From contig NC_081409.1 of assembly GCF_030272615.1 (NCBI RefSeq), forward strand, positions 614,528,755 through 614,592,754: 64,000 nucleotides of DNA, read 5' to 3'. The stretch comes from Cryptomeria japonica (Eukaryota; Streptophyta; Pinopsida; Cupressales; Cupressaceae). The position numbers and the translations under genes are program-made. The notes beneath the pieces are model-generated. The model did no database searches and was not told where the DNA came from. It saw nothing but the letters and a program-made list of their open reading frames with translations. Shown here one piece after another: positions 24,690 to 37,220 of the stretch. Numbering within the stretch: position 1 is the stretch's first letter; the number at the start of each line of letters is the position of its first letter.

Positions 24690-26570
24690 ACCTAATGTGA
24701 GTTTTCAAGAAATTGGTTGGGTAGAAAGGGGCTCTTCTGAGTCAAGCGGGGAAGTTGCAGCTTCTGAAGGCTTCTCTTCAAAATCTTCTTGTCTATGCTC
24801 TTAGTCTTTTTAAGATCCCCTCTAAGTTTGTTGATGCTATAGACAAAATTTAGAAAAAAAATTATGGACTGGGGTAGAAGAGAAAAAAAGACTTCCCTTG
24901 GTTGCTTGGGAAAGGGTCTATAGTCCTAAATGTTATGGGGGCCTTGTCTTAAGGACTATAAAAGACTTTAATAATGCTCTGATAGATAAACAAATTTAGA
25001 GGTCTTTTGGTGACAAAAAGGACTGGAAGTTGGTTTGGATTAGAAAGTATATTCAGGATGTTCTGAATATTCCTTCCTTCCTTCAATAAAACAATATCCC
25101 TAAGGGTTCGGCTATATGGAATAGCATCCTTAAGGCCAAACATGTTGTTGTTGCCGGTGCTAGGTGAGTTCTTGGAAAAGGTAATAAGATCAAATTATGG
25201 AAAGATGTTTGGATTTTTGAGAGACCCCTATGCTATGATGATAATTTGGTGCCTTTTATGGAGATTTGTAAAAAAATATTTGGCTTTCTAGTTAGCCATT
25301 ATTGGCAGAAATCTTCTTGGGTTAGGCTGGAGGATATTGATGTTGTCTTTTCTCCTCTCCAGCATGCTTTGTTGTCCTTTTGTGTGGATCAGGATCATGA
25401 TGATATTTTTATCTAAAAGAATACTTCAGATGGTTCTTTCTCGATTGCCTTTGCCATCAAGGTTCTGAACCCTCCAACTCTTCATCCTCCTGTGTGGGCC
25501 AAAGCCTGGTCTAAGATTCTTATTCCTAAAATCAACATTTTTTTTGGCTCCTTCTTCAAAATAAAATCCTTACTCTTGATAACCTCATGAGGAGAGGTTT
25601 TCAACTTCCAAATAGGTGTTTTTTGTGCCTTAATGCTAGTGAATCTATCTCTCATCTTCCTCTTCATTGTCCTTTTACCTTTGATATTTGGAGTAGAATT
25701 ATTAATCTCTGGAGTGTTGAGTGGGTCTTTTGTGAGAAGGTGGAATATTTTTTTACTCAATGGAAGTGCCCTTATTCTAATCCCTTTTTGAAAAATCTTT
25801 GGTCTTTGTTATTGCCTTTTGTGTCTTGGCAGGTGTGGAAAGAAAGAAACAATCAAATTTTCAGAAATGTGACTTGTTCTTTTGAGACTGCTTTTGAGAA
25901 AGTTTACAAAGTTGCTAGAGAGAACTTGAACCTATCTATTGGTGGTGTTGGACCTACTTCCTCATCCTATGTCAAGGAGGAGGATAATATTGTTGCTAGC
26001 AATTGGGATCTTCAAGTTGACATCAGTAACTTCAAAGTTAAAAAGAGTAGGGATGGTATTGTTTGGTGCTACCCTCTGGAGGGATGGATGAAAATTAACT
26101 TTGATGGTGCTACTAAGGGGAACCCTGGTAGGGCAGGATGTGGGGGTGTTATAAGAAACCCTAATGGGATTTGTGTGGCTTCTATAGCTTCTCCATTGGG
26201 GATTCAATCTAATCACATAGTGGAGGCCATGGGAGTTTTGGAAATCCTCAAAATTTCTAGACAATTAAATATTAATAAAGTTTGGATTAAAGGGAATTCT
26301 TTAAATATTATTAGATGTCTCAAAAGACTAGATAAGCCTTCTTGGAATATTAAGAATATCATTCTTAATTCTCTTAAGATTATTGATGACTTTGAGGAAT
26401 GTATTATAGCTCATGTTTTTAGAGAAGCCAATAGATGTGCAAACTTCTTTGCTAACTTTGGAGTTAGTTCTATTGCCTCTTTTTCATGGAAAAATGAAGG
26501 ATCATTACCTTTTGAGGTGAAGGGGAACTTATTATTTGATCGAATTAATGGTACCAATCCCCCTATTTAA
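24690..26570 (+). pseudogene. LINE (L1-type) ORF2 3' part: RT end, zinc-binding domain and RNase H
   Basis: The reading starts in the region after the reverse transcriptase core (ALLSQAGKLQLLKAS) and has several stops. It continues through the zf-RVT zinc-binding domain (CFLC...HLPLHC at about 25617-25675) into a C-terminal RNase H. The last 327 codons (25587-26570) are open. RNase H signatures include FDGATKGNPG and REANRC. Two expected catalytic Asp positions read Asn (KGNSLN, RCANFF), and both fit G-to-A changes. A T-run indel near 25540 shifts the frame. The element is 5' truncated: no endonuclease and no RT active site are present. Confidence 0.85.
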
Positions 26571-26771
26571 TAATGATTACACTTGACGAGAGCAGGAATG
26601 GAAATTATTATTCCGATAAGGGGAAACTTCTAGGCAGGATGATCTTGCTCTTTTCACATGCTTTCTGAGTGGTTTTATCTGTAGAGTCTCTTAGCATTCA
26701 TTTATCTTGTTTACACTATCAAGTTTTTTCAGAGTGTGAGTGTGATTGATATCTTTGGGTTGGTCATCACC
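26571..26771 (+). other. Spacer between LINE RNase H ORF and downstream ORF
   Basis: 201 bp without an open frame. It could be the LINE 3' untranslated region or the leader of a second inserted element. Confidence 0.4.
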
Positions 26772-28234
26772 ATGGGTGGCAATATCAATAGGATTGAACC
26801 TCTGAGCTGCCAGGCTTGGAAGAAGGAAAAGAAAATGTGGAGGAGGTTGTAGAAGGGAGGAGTGGCGAGTTTCATGGAGAAGCTAAATAAAAAGAAGGAT
26901 CATGCCTCCAAAGCCTTTGTTAAGGGTTGTTCTAAGAAGAAAGTCACCCTGTTTGGCCAAAATTTCAAACTGGATGAGGAGTTAATTGCAGAGGTGATGG
27001 GAATATCTATGGATGCGTGAAGTTCTTTAGGGATAGAAAACTATCTGACAGTGATGTGAAGACCTTCTCAAAGTCTAATGTGGAGAGGGATAACCTAGTA
27101 AAGTCTAACAAATCTTACTTTACCTCTCTTCAAATTAAACTTTTTTGGAGGAAAATGCTTAGGGCAATTATGGAGTATGTCACTATTTATGGTAGGTTTA
27201 TTAAAATCTACAGCTATCATTTTTTCCTTTTAAACCATTTTCGCCTTGGAATTAAGATATATGTCCCTTATTATCTTGCCTATTCTCTGAATGATAATGT
27301 GGTGGATTTCATTAAAAATCCTAAAGCTAGCCCTCTTACCCATCAAGGCCTTATCCTCATGATTTATAAGTTCTGTAAGGTCAGGGCTAAGAAAATTAAA
27401 AATAATTTGGGGTATGATAAGGAGTATGAACCTAGTGATGACAATGGGGAGTCTGTCTCTGAGGAGGAGGAGAATGCTAGTTCACTTCTTAGATCAGGAG
27501 ATAATTCCATGGATGATATGTTTGATCCTAAGGAGGAGGGTAAGTTATCTCTGAATGAGTATGATGAGAAAGATTCTGAGTCGATAGATTTAGACTCAGA
27601 GGACTTATAGGACAAGCCGAATACCCTTATTGACATATTGGGAACTTCTAGGAGCTCCACGGTTGATCTATACTATTTCAATAGGTGGACGTTCTAGGAA
27701 ATTAAGACTCTGAACTTAAAACTTAGAGCCACAAATGCCAAAATTGAAGAGGGGGAGCTTAAGCAGCAAAAAGATAGGCAGATGGAGAACAATAAGAGGG
27801 TGTCTCAGGATATAGATGATTATGCTACTTGGACTGTGGGGGAGAAAAATATGATGTTTGAGATTTTAAAGAAGATTGGTGAGGCTATGAAACTGTTAAA
27901 GAGCATAAATGATCAAAAGAACAATGAGATCAACCAGAAGATGATGCATGTTGAGGAAGGGATGAAGAAAATTATGGAGAATAGTTCAGCTATGATGAAA
28001 GTTTTTGTAGTCAACATGAATGCTTTGGTTGTCAAGCTGGAGAGTATTCATAATGAAATTTTTTTTGTGGATCTGCAAAGTGATGTTGGGGCTTCGAGCT
28101 CGAAGTTGACTCCCCGCACTACTAGGAGAACCAGGCAGAGCACTAAACCGGTGGAGGAGTCTCTTCCAGAGGACCTACTGGACCTTAAGGAAGTTGTCAA
28201 GGCTATGCTGCTACTTGAGAAGGAGGCCTCCTAG
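26772..28234 (+). pseudogene. Extra ORF downstream of LINE RNase H, unknown function
   Basis: It begins at ATG 26772 (MGGNINRIEP) and ends at TAG 28232-28234, about 487 codons. It is broken by a TAG near 26850, a 1-bp loss near 27015, and TAGs at 27608 and about 27694. The central part contains LFGQNFKLDEELIAEVMGI. This has the same layout (F-x-L-x(3)-I-x(2)-E-x(2)-x-V/M-x-G-I/L) as part of the 476-codon ORF at 57240-58670. Next comes a hydrophobic helical region, an acidic Ser/Glu/Asp-rich region (27420-27610), a probable coiled coil (27730-28060) and a basic Thr/Arg-rich patch (RTTRRTRQ). This is not a known LINE gene. It may be a passenger ORF of a non-autonomous element. Confidence 0.6.
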
Positions 28235-28487
28235 GCTTTAGACATTTTTAAGTAGTTGGTCTGTGTTGCTGTTTTTGCTAGCGTCTGTGTTGCTATTTTT
28301 GCTAGCATCTCGTTGACCTTTTGCTGGTCTTTCAGTGGCTGCTGGTTTGTTTTTTGCTCTTGGTTTGCAACTAATCTTGTTTCTATGTCCTAGGATCTCT
28401 TATGTTTCTTTAATGTTGTATCTTTAGATCTATGATGTAAGGGGTTTCGGTTCCCCTCAAAACCTATTTTTTCTTAATAAAAAACAA
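28235..28487 (+). other. 3' tail of the LINE-type element
   Basis: The tail ends CAAAACCTATTTTTTCTTAATAAAAAAC and is nearly the same as the end of the 16.3-16.9 kb copy. This places the extra ORF inside a LINE-type unit that uses the same 3' recognition end. No convincing TSD was found. Confidence 0.65.
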
Positions 28488-29561
28488 CAACTAATAATTT
28501 TACTTGATTTGGTGTTTTGTAGTTTATGTGTATGGATTCTCACAGGCGCCCATAACATTTTGCATTCGTTGATACATAATGTTGCATTAATCTTCTTAAC
28601 ATCTTGCATCCATTCTCATATCATCTCGCATTCATTGATCTAAGATTTCACATATGTTCAAAATGAAGACAGAAACCAATGATTAAGTCATTTTTGTTCG
28701 CAATCAATCTTCCATCTCCAATCTTAATCAATTCTTTAAATTATAAAAAATTGTATTTTTTAATTTTTATTTTCATGCATTCGTCTAACATGAATCTAAC
28801 CCATGACATGTAGAGTAAAATTCAAGATTTCAGGATCCACGAGGAATGTTGAATAGAAAAGACAATGACGGTATTTTCAGAGGATCTTGTAGGCTTAAAG
28901 TTTGTTCTCTCCAAATTACCTATTTCAAATACCAAAGACGAGTACAGGCATACATAATGAAATATGACATGATCGTGGGAACTAGATTAGGGATCTAATT
29001 AGATTTTGCAGAATTTGACCGTTTGTCTTGCAGGTTTTTCTTTTACTTTTTTTTTTCTATTTTATTTCATGTTTTGCATTCATCTTTTTAAGATAACGTA
29101 GGGAAGAAACGAACTGTCCAAGACACTTATCTAAACTACCAACTTGTGGATTGCAGGATTTCCCTTATTGATTTCTATTTTGCTCACATTTCGATTTTGG
29201 TGATCTAAAATAAACCTATGTATGTGATTCACATTTCGATTTGGGCTTAACAATGGACATGGATCTATTTTATGCTTAGTTTAGATCACACATTTCAATT
29301 ATTTAAGGTTAATGAACTCTTGTTTTCCATGTTTGGAGGGCTTGCTAATTTTGTAGGGTGGACCCATAGTTGCATGAAGTACCTTTTCACCCACCTTTTT
29401 AGGTCTTGGGAGATAGGAAAAAGTGACAGCAACACCCAATTTTTATTTTAGTAGTGAGGGGTATCTTTGACTAGGGATCTCATCACCTTGTAGAGATATA
29501 TCGAATTGGGACACGTTATAGATATTGACTCTCCCAATGTGATCTCGAGCCGGTTTTCTGA
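28488..29561 (+). mobile_element. End of LTR B, binding-site-like sequence and start of derivative B interior
   Basis: The segment GATTTGGTGTTTTGTAG.. resembles the end of LTR A. A GGCGCCCATAACA string near 28548 is a possible primer-binding site. 29320-29575 resembles 20381-20640 (CCATGTTTGG..GCTTGC..GTAGGG..CCCA, CTTGGG..TAAGAGAAA-type block, CAACACCCAA). No gene is present. The minus-strand Gypsy LTR begins at 29562, so derivative B was its insertion target. Confidence 0.45.
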
Positions 29562-32500
29562 TGTAATTGCCACCAAAATATCTTAGAGAAAATAACTAAT
29601 CTAATTTAACAAATAGAGAGATTTTTTTTTAAAGAAAACATCTACTAATGCGACACGGATAGCTCAATCCTCAAGTACAAACATCCGTACATCTATTTTA
29701 TACACATTTAATCTATAATATGAACAAACAAACATATAATGCAAGTGGAAATAAACATAACAACTCAACATATAACATTCTTCCCTGGGGTATCTCAATG
29801 CCATTACTTAAGTAACATAACATATCATCATCACTTCATTTATCATATTCAATCCTACTTAAAATTTCCTTTCCAACATTAGCCTATTACAATGCATAAG
29901 AATGGTCCATTTACTTCAATCATCATGGATGCAACCTACCATTATCCAAATCATGTTAATCCATTTAGGTTCATTTTAAAAGAACCAATATTAAGTGTTC
30001 CTAATCCTTTTTACAATTATCATCTATTCATTAATACTAATAACACCTACAAAATCTTAATCTATTCCCTTTCTAAAATGACTATACATGCAACATGATT
30101 TTCAACGCATAACTTAACCAAGAGACAAACACAACTAAGAATTAATTCAATTCCCAATTAGAGAACATAAACAATCAATGCATCCAAACATTATCAAGAG
30201 ACATCTTTTATTTAAACCATAAAACCCCTTTCCCTCTATTTCATAGATATCATATCCAAGTTGCATACTATATTCAATAATGACTACATCCACATGATCG
30301 ATTACATCATTCTCATTACATAAAGATGAAATCTCTTCCTATGTCAATACATAGCTTTAAATCAATAATTACATCTATCTCTCAATCCTATAATTACAAG
30401 TGCCATATGAATTACATTACACCAATTTTCTACAAGAACCACCCATGTGCTGATGAGATAAGAATCCAATCCACGTTCAAGCATCCAACAAAGAGCATCC
30501 CAATGGAAGAAGCATCAAACCACCCAGCCATGTGGAACCAAAGGGTCCACCCTTGTTCTAGGAGATGAAACAAGGCCCCACACATGCTATAGACCTAGGT
30601 TGACACCTATCAACCAAAGAGAACTCAACAAGAAGTAAACACACAAGAAATATCACATAACCAATAAGCCAAGTCACATCACAATGCTAATCATAAAACA
30701 TAGAAACTCCCAGAGGCATGCAACAATCAAGGCATAAGGAACAAGGACACATGTAGGGAAAGAGTGTCATCACATGCTATCCTCACATATAAGGGAATAA
30801 TGCCACACCTTGATAGATATCGATGCATGCTATCCTCACAAAGAGGGGATAATCTCAACCTATGAGAGAATCAAGGGAGATTGACTTACTATGTCTATAG
30901 TCTTCCCAAGCTCATCTCGAGTCTCCACTCAAGGGCCATGAGGTGGGGCACCAAAACCAATTCATTATCTTATTTTGGTGAGTCCTAGTTACCCAACCCA
31001 ACTAATTAATTATTATGGTTATCACTTATTTAAATCAAGGAAAACCCCCAATGTGTTCTTGGTGATCTAGACTACAAGAATCCTTACAAGGAACCTCTTG
31101 ATATCCTATTCTCTCATGACCCAGACTATCACATGGAATCTCCCTAACCATGTTCCAAGACCTTTAGGGTAAACACAAAACACAAATCACAATAATAGAA
31201 AGATAACAAGGAGCCTCAACCATAACATCATATAAAATCCACATAAACATATACAATAAGAATAAAGCCAATGCCACATAGCCAAGAAGATAAATCAAGA
31301 GCCTCAACATATGCCAAATCAAAATAATATAACAAGGAAAGGTATAAGTCCATCTTGCTTACCCAAGCAAAACATATCCTCAATAGAAATTTCACTGGAG
31401 CTATACAATCCATCCTCTATAGCAAGGCAATCTACTTCTTGCTAGAGCTAACAAAACATCCTCAATAGGAAGGTGCCAAACCTCTTGTCGAAGCCCAATA
31501 ATAACAATATATAATAACCAAATTGGAGCACAACATAACTCTGAGGAACTCAAAAGGATCTATAGAAGCCTTTGGTACAAAATAGATCCAAGACAATACA
31601 ACATAGACTGGCAAAATCATCAAAATACCAATAGTAAAAAAGAGTATCTCTTTTATTGAATATACAACATGTTTCAGCACCTCTGTAGACTAGAACAATG
31701 CTTTTGACCAATATTACAATGCTTCTAAAGACTTCATTAGTGCATATGACTTTTACATTGACACCTTCATTTCCCAAAATAGCGCTTACATTGATTTTGG
31801 CAATGCTTTTGATCATACTTTTAGCGCATATGACTAAGGTTTTATCACATTCACTAGAAAGACTCAGAGACGATAAGTGTGAAATTGTGACAACCTTGGA
31901 AAATCACAGAAACTACTAATGATGCCAAAATAACAACAATTAGAGATCCATTAACCAACAGAAGTCAATGGACTAATCAAACACCAAGAATGAGCTCAAT
32001 ACATAAGATCATTTCCAAATAATAAAGAGAACTCCCGACAGACTCTGATAGCCATTATGGAAAATAACAACAAAACCTTCCCCACACATATGGGTACAGG
32101 ATAATACATCAAGACCATAATAATACAATGTTATACTCTTGATATTACAAAGCCAAGAAGACCGAGAAGATACATGGAAAACACAGAGATCTATTGCCAA
32201 TAATATACACGATAAGTCAAATAAATCAATCCCCAAAGAATTAAATTCCTATTCTGAAACTTATAATATAATTGTATAATTTTATTTTTTTCAACCATTC
32301 CCAAAATCTCTTGGCAGACATTCTTTTCATTAATCACAATGAAGACATTTTTTCCAAAAACCAAATTGCAGAGGTAAAAATACAACCAACCTAGAAGTTG
32401 AAGTTATGGCCAAAGAATTCAAAGAAGACAAAACACAAATCCAAAATCCAACAAGGTCCAATCAACCAAAATCCAAAGTCAAGCTCCAAACAACTCAAAA

Positions 32501-33400
32501 TTTCAATATTACAAATAATTTTCTCAAAAATCCAACCCAAACAATCACATGGGAACGAAAATAAATAATAATACATTCAAAACTTTACAACAAAATCAGC
32601 CAATCAAAATAATGCAAAATACTATATTCTATACAAACACCCTTTCCAAATATGAGGTAAGAATATAAAATAATATTATTTACTTACCACCAAATCTCAG
32701 CCAATAGAAACACATGGTAGGTAAACAATTTAATATTTAAATCACCCAAATAGTAAAAAGAGAAATGCATTAATATAAATAATCAATGATTAAATAAACA
32801 AAGGGCATAATAAAATATGAAAGCTCAGTAAATAAATTGTCGAAGGCAATATAAATAAATGCCACCAATTAAATATAAAGCCACGACTATATGAAATAAT
32901 AAATCCAAAGCTCCATAAATAAAATAATTAAACATTATATAAATAATTAATAAATATCCAATAAACATTAAATAATAAATAATATCAAACCAATAAATCA
33001 AAGGTAAACAAACAATAATCAAAATAACATAAATAAATATTAAACCTCAACAATAAATCATCCAATAATAATTAAATGACCAAATTATATATAATAAATT
33101 AATTTTGACATTAATAAACTATATTAATTAAATAAGTGTTCAAATACTCACATCATCTCAAGGCAACCCGACATTGGGTCAAACATCATAACACAAGACT
33201 CTAACCACCAACTCAATCCATAACATTGACCGACAAGGATGACAACTTAAGCCTAGAGTGTATAGAGGGAGCTCATGTCATCTCCAACAACTTGCCATTG
33301 GGATGAAGACACACTCAAACCTGTGGGACTGGGTGGAGTTGATGTTTGGTACCTGCAATTTTGCAACCATCAATAACCATGTTACAACATTTATAATAAT

Positions 33401-33405
33401 ATATA
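33401..33405 (+). repeat. Left TSD of the gag-only Copia derivative
   Basis: ATATA immediately before the LTR start TGTTGG. The right counterpart at 37681-37685 is ATATC, matching at four of five positions. Confidence 0.5.
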
Positions 33406-33622
33406 TGTTGGTGTAATTAATTATTCATGTTGGATATTATTACACCTTACTTAAGTTTACTTAGGTACATCATTTCATAGTAGTTTGGGTATGAGACACT
33501 TGGGTGTTTGTGCCACATTGGGGTAGTGTGTGTAGGAGAATTTCCACCTTTTGCGGTCTTATCTTGTTGTTACATTCCACCTTTGGTGGGTGATCCACCT
33601 CATGTGGAATATTATATTATTT
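33406..33622 (+). repeat. Truncated 5' LTR of the gag-only Copia derivative
   Basis: 217 bp closely match 37221-37438, then similarity stops abruptly at ..ATTATATTATTT. The promoter half seen in the 3' LTR is missing, so this copy may no longer be transcribed from its own LTR. Confidence 0.85.
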
Positions 33623-34825
33623 CTGTACCTACGTGTGTTGCAGGCTTTGTATGTCCCGCCACCGCACTAGCCGCCGACGTGCTTACCTCTTTCCCGGCGG
33701 CGACCACAAATGCTCCGACCACCTTCACCCTTCACTCCGGCCAGCTCCCGCCACTCCCTACTCGTTGGCTCCCTGCAGACCCATACCAACCAGCCTCCTC
33801 ACTGCCTCTGGCCCCAACTGTTCTCCCAGCTCTGGTGGCGACAACCTCCCTGTCCATCGAGCTCTTGTCGGTGACTACTACCACCGGTGTCGCTACCACC
33901 CCGTCCGCTGCTCTGACTTGGCCCTGTCTGTTGCTCCGGACCCTACTTTGATCGTTGCTTAGCACTTCCTGGCAGCAATCCAAAAAAAACTGGCAAGCTC
34001 ACGTCCGCCACGTGGCAAGCGGCCACTGGCCCATGGGCAATCTCTGTACACAGTCAGTAGTATGACACTTCCCAGTTGGCGCCCAGTCATTGCCACATGT
34101 CACTGTACAAACATCCATGCAAGGGGGAGCGATAGTCATACGACCATCAATTTTAAGCTTGTAATTTGCTGACATCAGTGCCACGTCAACACTATTTTGA
34201 AATTTTTTTAACTCCCTCTCATTGTGCTTTTTAGTTTTGTAGTTCAACTTTGGAAGGACATATCTTTCTCATTTTTGCTCTTTTTTGGTGCAATTTTTTT
34301 TGAGATGGGCTAGAATTTTGTTCTCTTCGCAGTGGTGGAGGAATTTTCTAATTTTTATGGATGAAATTTTCAGAATTTGCAGATTCTCATGACTATACCT
34401 ATCTACTCCCCGATTTTGCAACTTCAGAGGCTTTGTTTGGGGTCATACGACCTCCTTTTCAGGTGCCATTTTTTTTGAATGTGCATAATTTTTTGTCTAC
34501 TTTAATAATCTACCATTTGTTTGTAGTGATTTTGAGTAGAAATTTTACTTTCAATCTTTGATCATTTTGGGCCTATTTGGTACTTGTATTTTGCTTGGAT
34601 CTCAGTTTAGATCACTTGCAGTATTTTTTCAAGTCTCTTATAGCCTATTTGAGGTAGTTGTAATATTGAAATCAGAAGTCCACCTTGCCTTGTTTTGCAA
34701 GTGGCCCATTGTATACACACTAAGTATAAAGTGCCAAATCACCATTTTTTTTTTTTTGGGGGGGGGGGTGTGTGTTGTGTGATTGTGCCTCTCTCTATCT
34801 TGTATTTTTTTTTCATTTTGGTGCT
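33623..34825 (+). other. GC-rich insert and leader before gag
   Basis: 33640-34240 is strikingly GC-rich and CpG-containing compared with its AT-rich neighbours. It holds open frames on both strands (33508-33951 plus, 33732-33983 and 33999-34247 minus) that are Pro/Thr/Ala-rich and not recognisable. It follows the point where the 5' LTR is cut off. A captured host segment is possible. 34250-34825 is T-rich with a G10 run near 34760, and no primer-binding site was seen. Confidence 0.5.
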
Positions 34826-36232
34826 ATGGGTTCTCCTAAATTTCCACTTTTAACTCCTCATAATTATGCTTCATGGAAGGTTAAGTCTTGGAGTAAACTA
34901 ATGGAAAAAGGACTCATTCATTATGTAAATGGAACTATTACAGCACCACCTGATCCTAAGGCTGATCCTAATGCTCAAATTGAATGACTCACTAAGAATG
35001 CTATGGCACTTGAAACTCTTAGAAAGTATGTATCAGATGATCTCATTTTTCACATTGAGAAGTGTACAACAATTAAAGAGGCTTGGGATATTTTTTGAGA
35101 AATTTAATGGTCAAGTTGATGAGATTAAGGGCTACAAGCTTGATAGTGAACTCAGAACTCTGGATCCCAAGGATTTTGATATAATCCAAGGTTATGTCAC
35201 AAAAGAAATTGAGATAAGATAAAAGCTAAAGGATTTTGGAATTGACAAAAAGGATGCTCAATTGGTTTACAACTTGTTGGACAAGCTTCCTTCAGAGTAT
35301 GCAGCCTTTGTATCTATCTTTCACACCCATAGCTTAGCTCAGGGTTCCTCATACACTTTTACCTCATTTGATTCATTCACGGAGATGTTGATACTTGAGC
35401 AATCTAAGTTGACCAAGATGGGGATTCTCAGATCTTCAAAGTCACAAGCTTTTGTGGCTAACAAAGGGAATCAAAGCAACCTAAGTCAAAGCAGCAACAA
35501 GATGGAGCACAATCATCCTATCCATAACAAGGTGACTCTACATTCTCACATAAGAGGAAATCTTATAAGGACAATATTTTTTGTGCATATTGCAAGAAGT
35601 CAGGACATGATGAACATAATTGTTACAAGATTGATATTGATGAGTTGAAGAATCTTCTTGAGAAGAACAAAATCAACCTACCTTCTAGAATATCTACATC
35701 AGCTTCTTCTTCCAAGGATAAAGGAAATGATCACTCTTTTGGGACATATAAAGAAAAGGGAAAAGATCTTTGTGCTACTACAAGTCATGATTCAAGGAGA
35801 TGGCTTCTAGATTCAGGGGCTTCTCATCATATGGCATCTTTGTAGTCTATGTTTTCTACATTTGAGCCTTTCCACATGCTGCAGATTTTGATGGGCAATC
35901 ATACATACATGGATGTGATTGGGAAAGGATCTATTGCCATTGGGGGTAACTCCTTCAATGATGTGTTGTGTGTACCCCATTTGACAAACAATCTTCTTTC
36001 CATCTATCAAATCACACATGGGGCAACTAGGAAAACTATGGAGTTCACACCTTATTCATTTATCATTAGAGACTTGGAGAGTGGAGCTATCATTGCGACT
36101 GGGGTAGTTGATCATGCATCTCGATTGTACTCTTTTTCACATTTTGGTCCTATTGATGAGGTTGATTCTTCCTATGTTGATGATTCAAATTTTGAGGAGA
36201 ACTTTGGGTACTTGAACTTGGGGATTCTCTAA
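34826..36232 (+). pseudogene. Copia gag-protease pseudogene
   Basis: ATG at 34826 (MGSPKFPLLTPHNYASWKVK), a UBN2-type Copia gag. A CCHC zinc knuckle (CAYCKKSGHDEHNC) is encoded at about 35585-35626. The retroviral-type aspartic protease motif LLDSGASHHM follows near 35803-35832, with a GAG-pre-integrase-like stretch after it. Damage: TGA at 34985 (fits CGA to TGA), an extra T near 35092, TAA near 35220, a frame change between about 35510 and 35560, and TAG at 35843. The frame of the ATG, the knuckle and the protease is the same, so the shifts compensate. Integrase does not follow. Confidence 0.85.
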
Positions 36233-36913
36233 TGTGACCCCATTCTTGAGCCTTCTATTTCATCTCCTCCTCTTGATATCACACCACCTATTGCACCCGA
36301 TGATGTAGCTAGTGCAACAATTTTGCCTTCTTGTGATTCAGTGCAGTGGGATATTTCATGTCTTCCAACTTCAGTTTCATGGGATGCCTACTTGATAGAC
36401 ATTGCAGGTTTGTTTGTGGAGTCCTACATTGCAGATTTGGGAGACATCATTGATGACATTCATCTTCTCTTTGATGAAGATGATCCTTCTTTGATTGTTG
36501 TGAGGGATCACTCTAACCCTCTTGTGCATTCTTTAGAGATTGAAATGATTGTGGATACTTTTGTACAACACTTGGAGTAGGTCTCTTTATCCTTAGAGGA
36601 GACATGTGAGTCTTTAGATATTGTTCTACAGTATTCTCCACTATATCTTGGAGTGCATTTTTCAACAGTGTGGAGTAGTTTACCACCTTTGGAGGGGGTA
36701 CCTTCAGCATCGACATGGGGACACTTGAGTAGTTTTCAGAGATTCCATTCATCATGGATTTTTTTCCTACATCTTCCCTTCATGATTGGGGAAACTTCAT
36801 GGATCCACCTTTGGTTTTGTTTCTTTCTGAGGGGAGGAATGTTGATCGATGTTTGTGGATCAATTTCTTCATATATCATCGAGCTTCTATCATTGGTGCA
36901 AATTATACATTGA
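36233..36913 (+). pseudogene. Unknown C-terminal region replacing Copia pol
   Basis: The frame used by the protease continues, with only the TAA at 36230-36232 and a TAG near 36578, to 36913. It encodes about 225 residues: acidic first (DIIDDIHLLFDEDDPS), then Trp/Phe/His-rich. No integrase HHCC or DDE motif, no reverse transcriptase YVDD and no RNase H can be seen. This is either the remains of a different gene or a new C-terminal module. Confidence 0.5.
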
Positions 36914-37210
36914 GGGGGGGCTACCTAGCTTCTCTTCTTCTCTCATATGGGGAGGACTTTTTCCTCACATGGGGTTTTGTTCCTCACATACTTCTATGAG
37001 AGTTCTCTTGTATAGCTTTCATCTCTCATTTGGGGGAGGGTTTTTTCCCATTGGGGTTTTCTCTCTTTCCTTTCTTTGTGAGAGATTTCATTGCATTGGT
37101 ATGCATGAATTTGCATTTGTACATGGGTACCTAACATGGCCGAGTAGTCAAGACCAATCTTGCATTGCTTAGTTGTATTGTATACTTAAGTGCATTCCCC
37201 TAAGTTGCAC

Positions 37211-37220
37211 TTAAGGGGGG
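37211..37220 (+). promoter_or_regulatory. Polypurine tract of the gag-only derivative
   Basis: TTAAGGGGGG immediately before the 3' LTR, the expected place for second-strand priming. Confidence 0.7.

Noticed and set aside
25482-26264. Minus-strand frames opposite the LINE ORF
   Set aside because: Shadows: RNase H and zinc-binding signatures are on the plus strand.
33508-33951. 147-codon Pro/Thr/Ala-rich frame
   Set aside because: It starts inside the LTR and lies in a GC-rich island with overlapping frames on both strands. No family features; kept only as a finding about the island.
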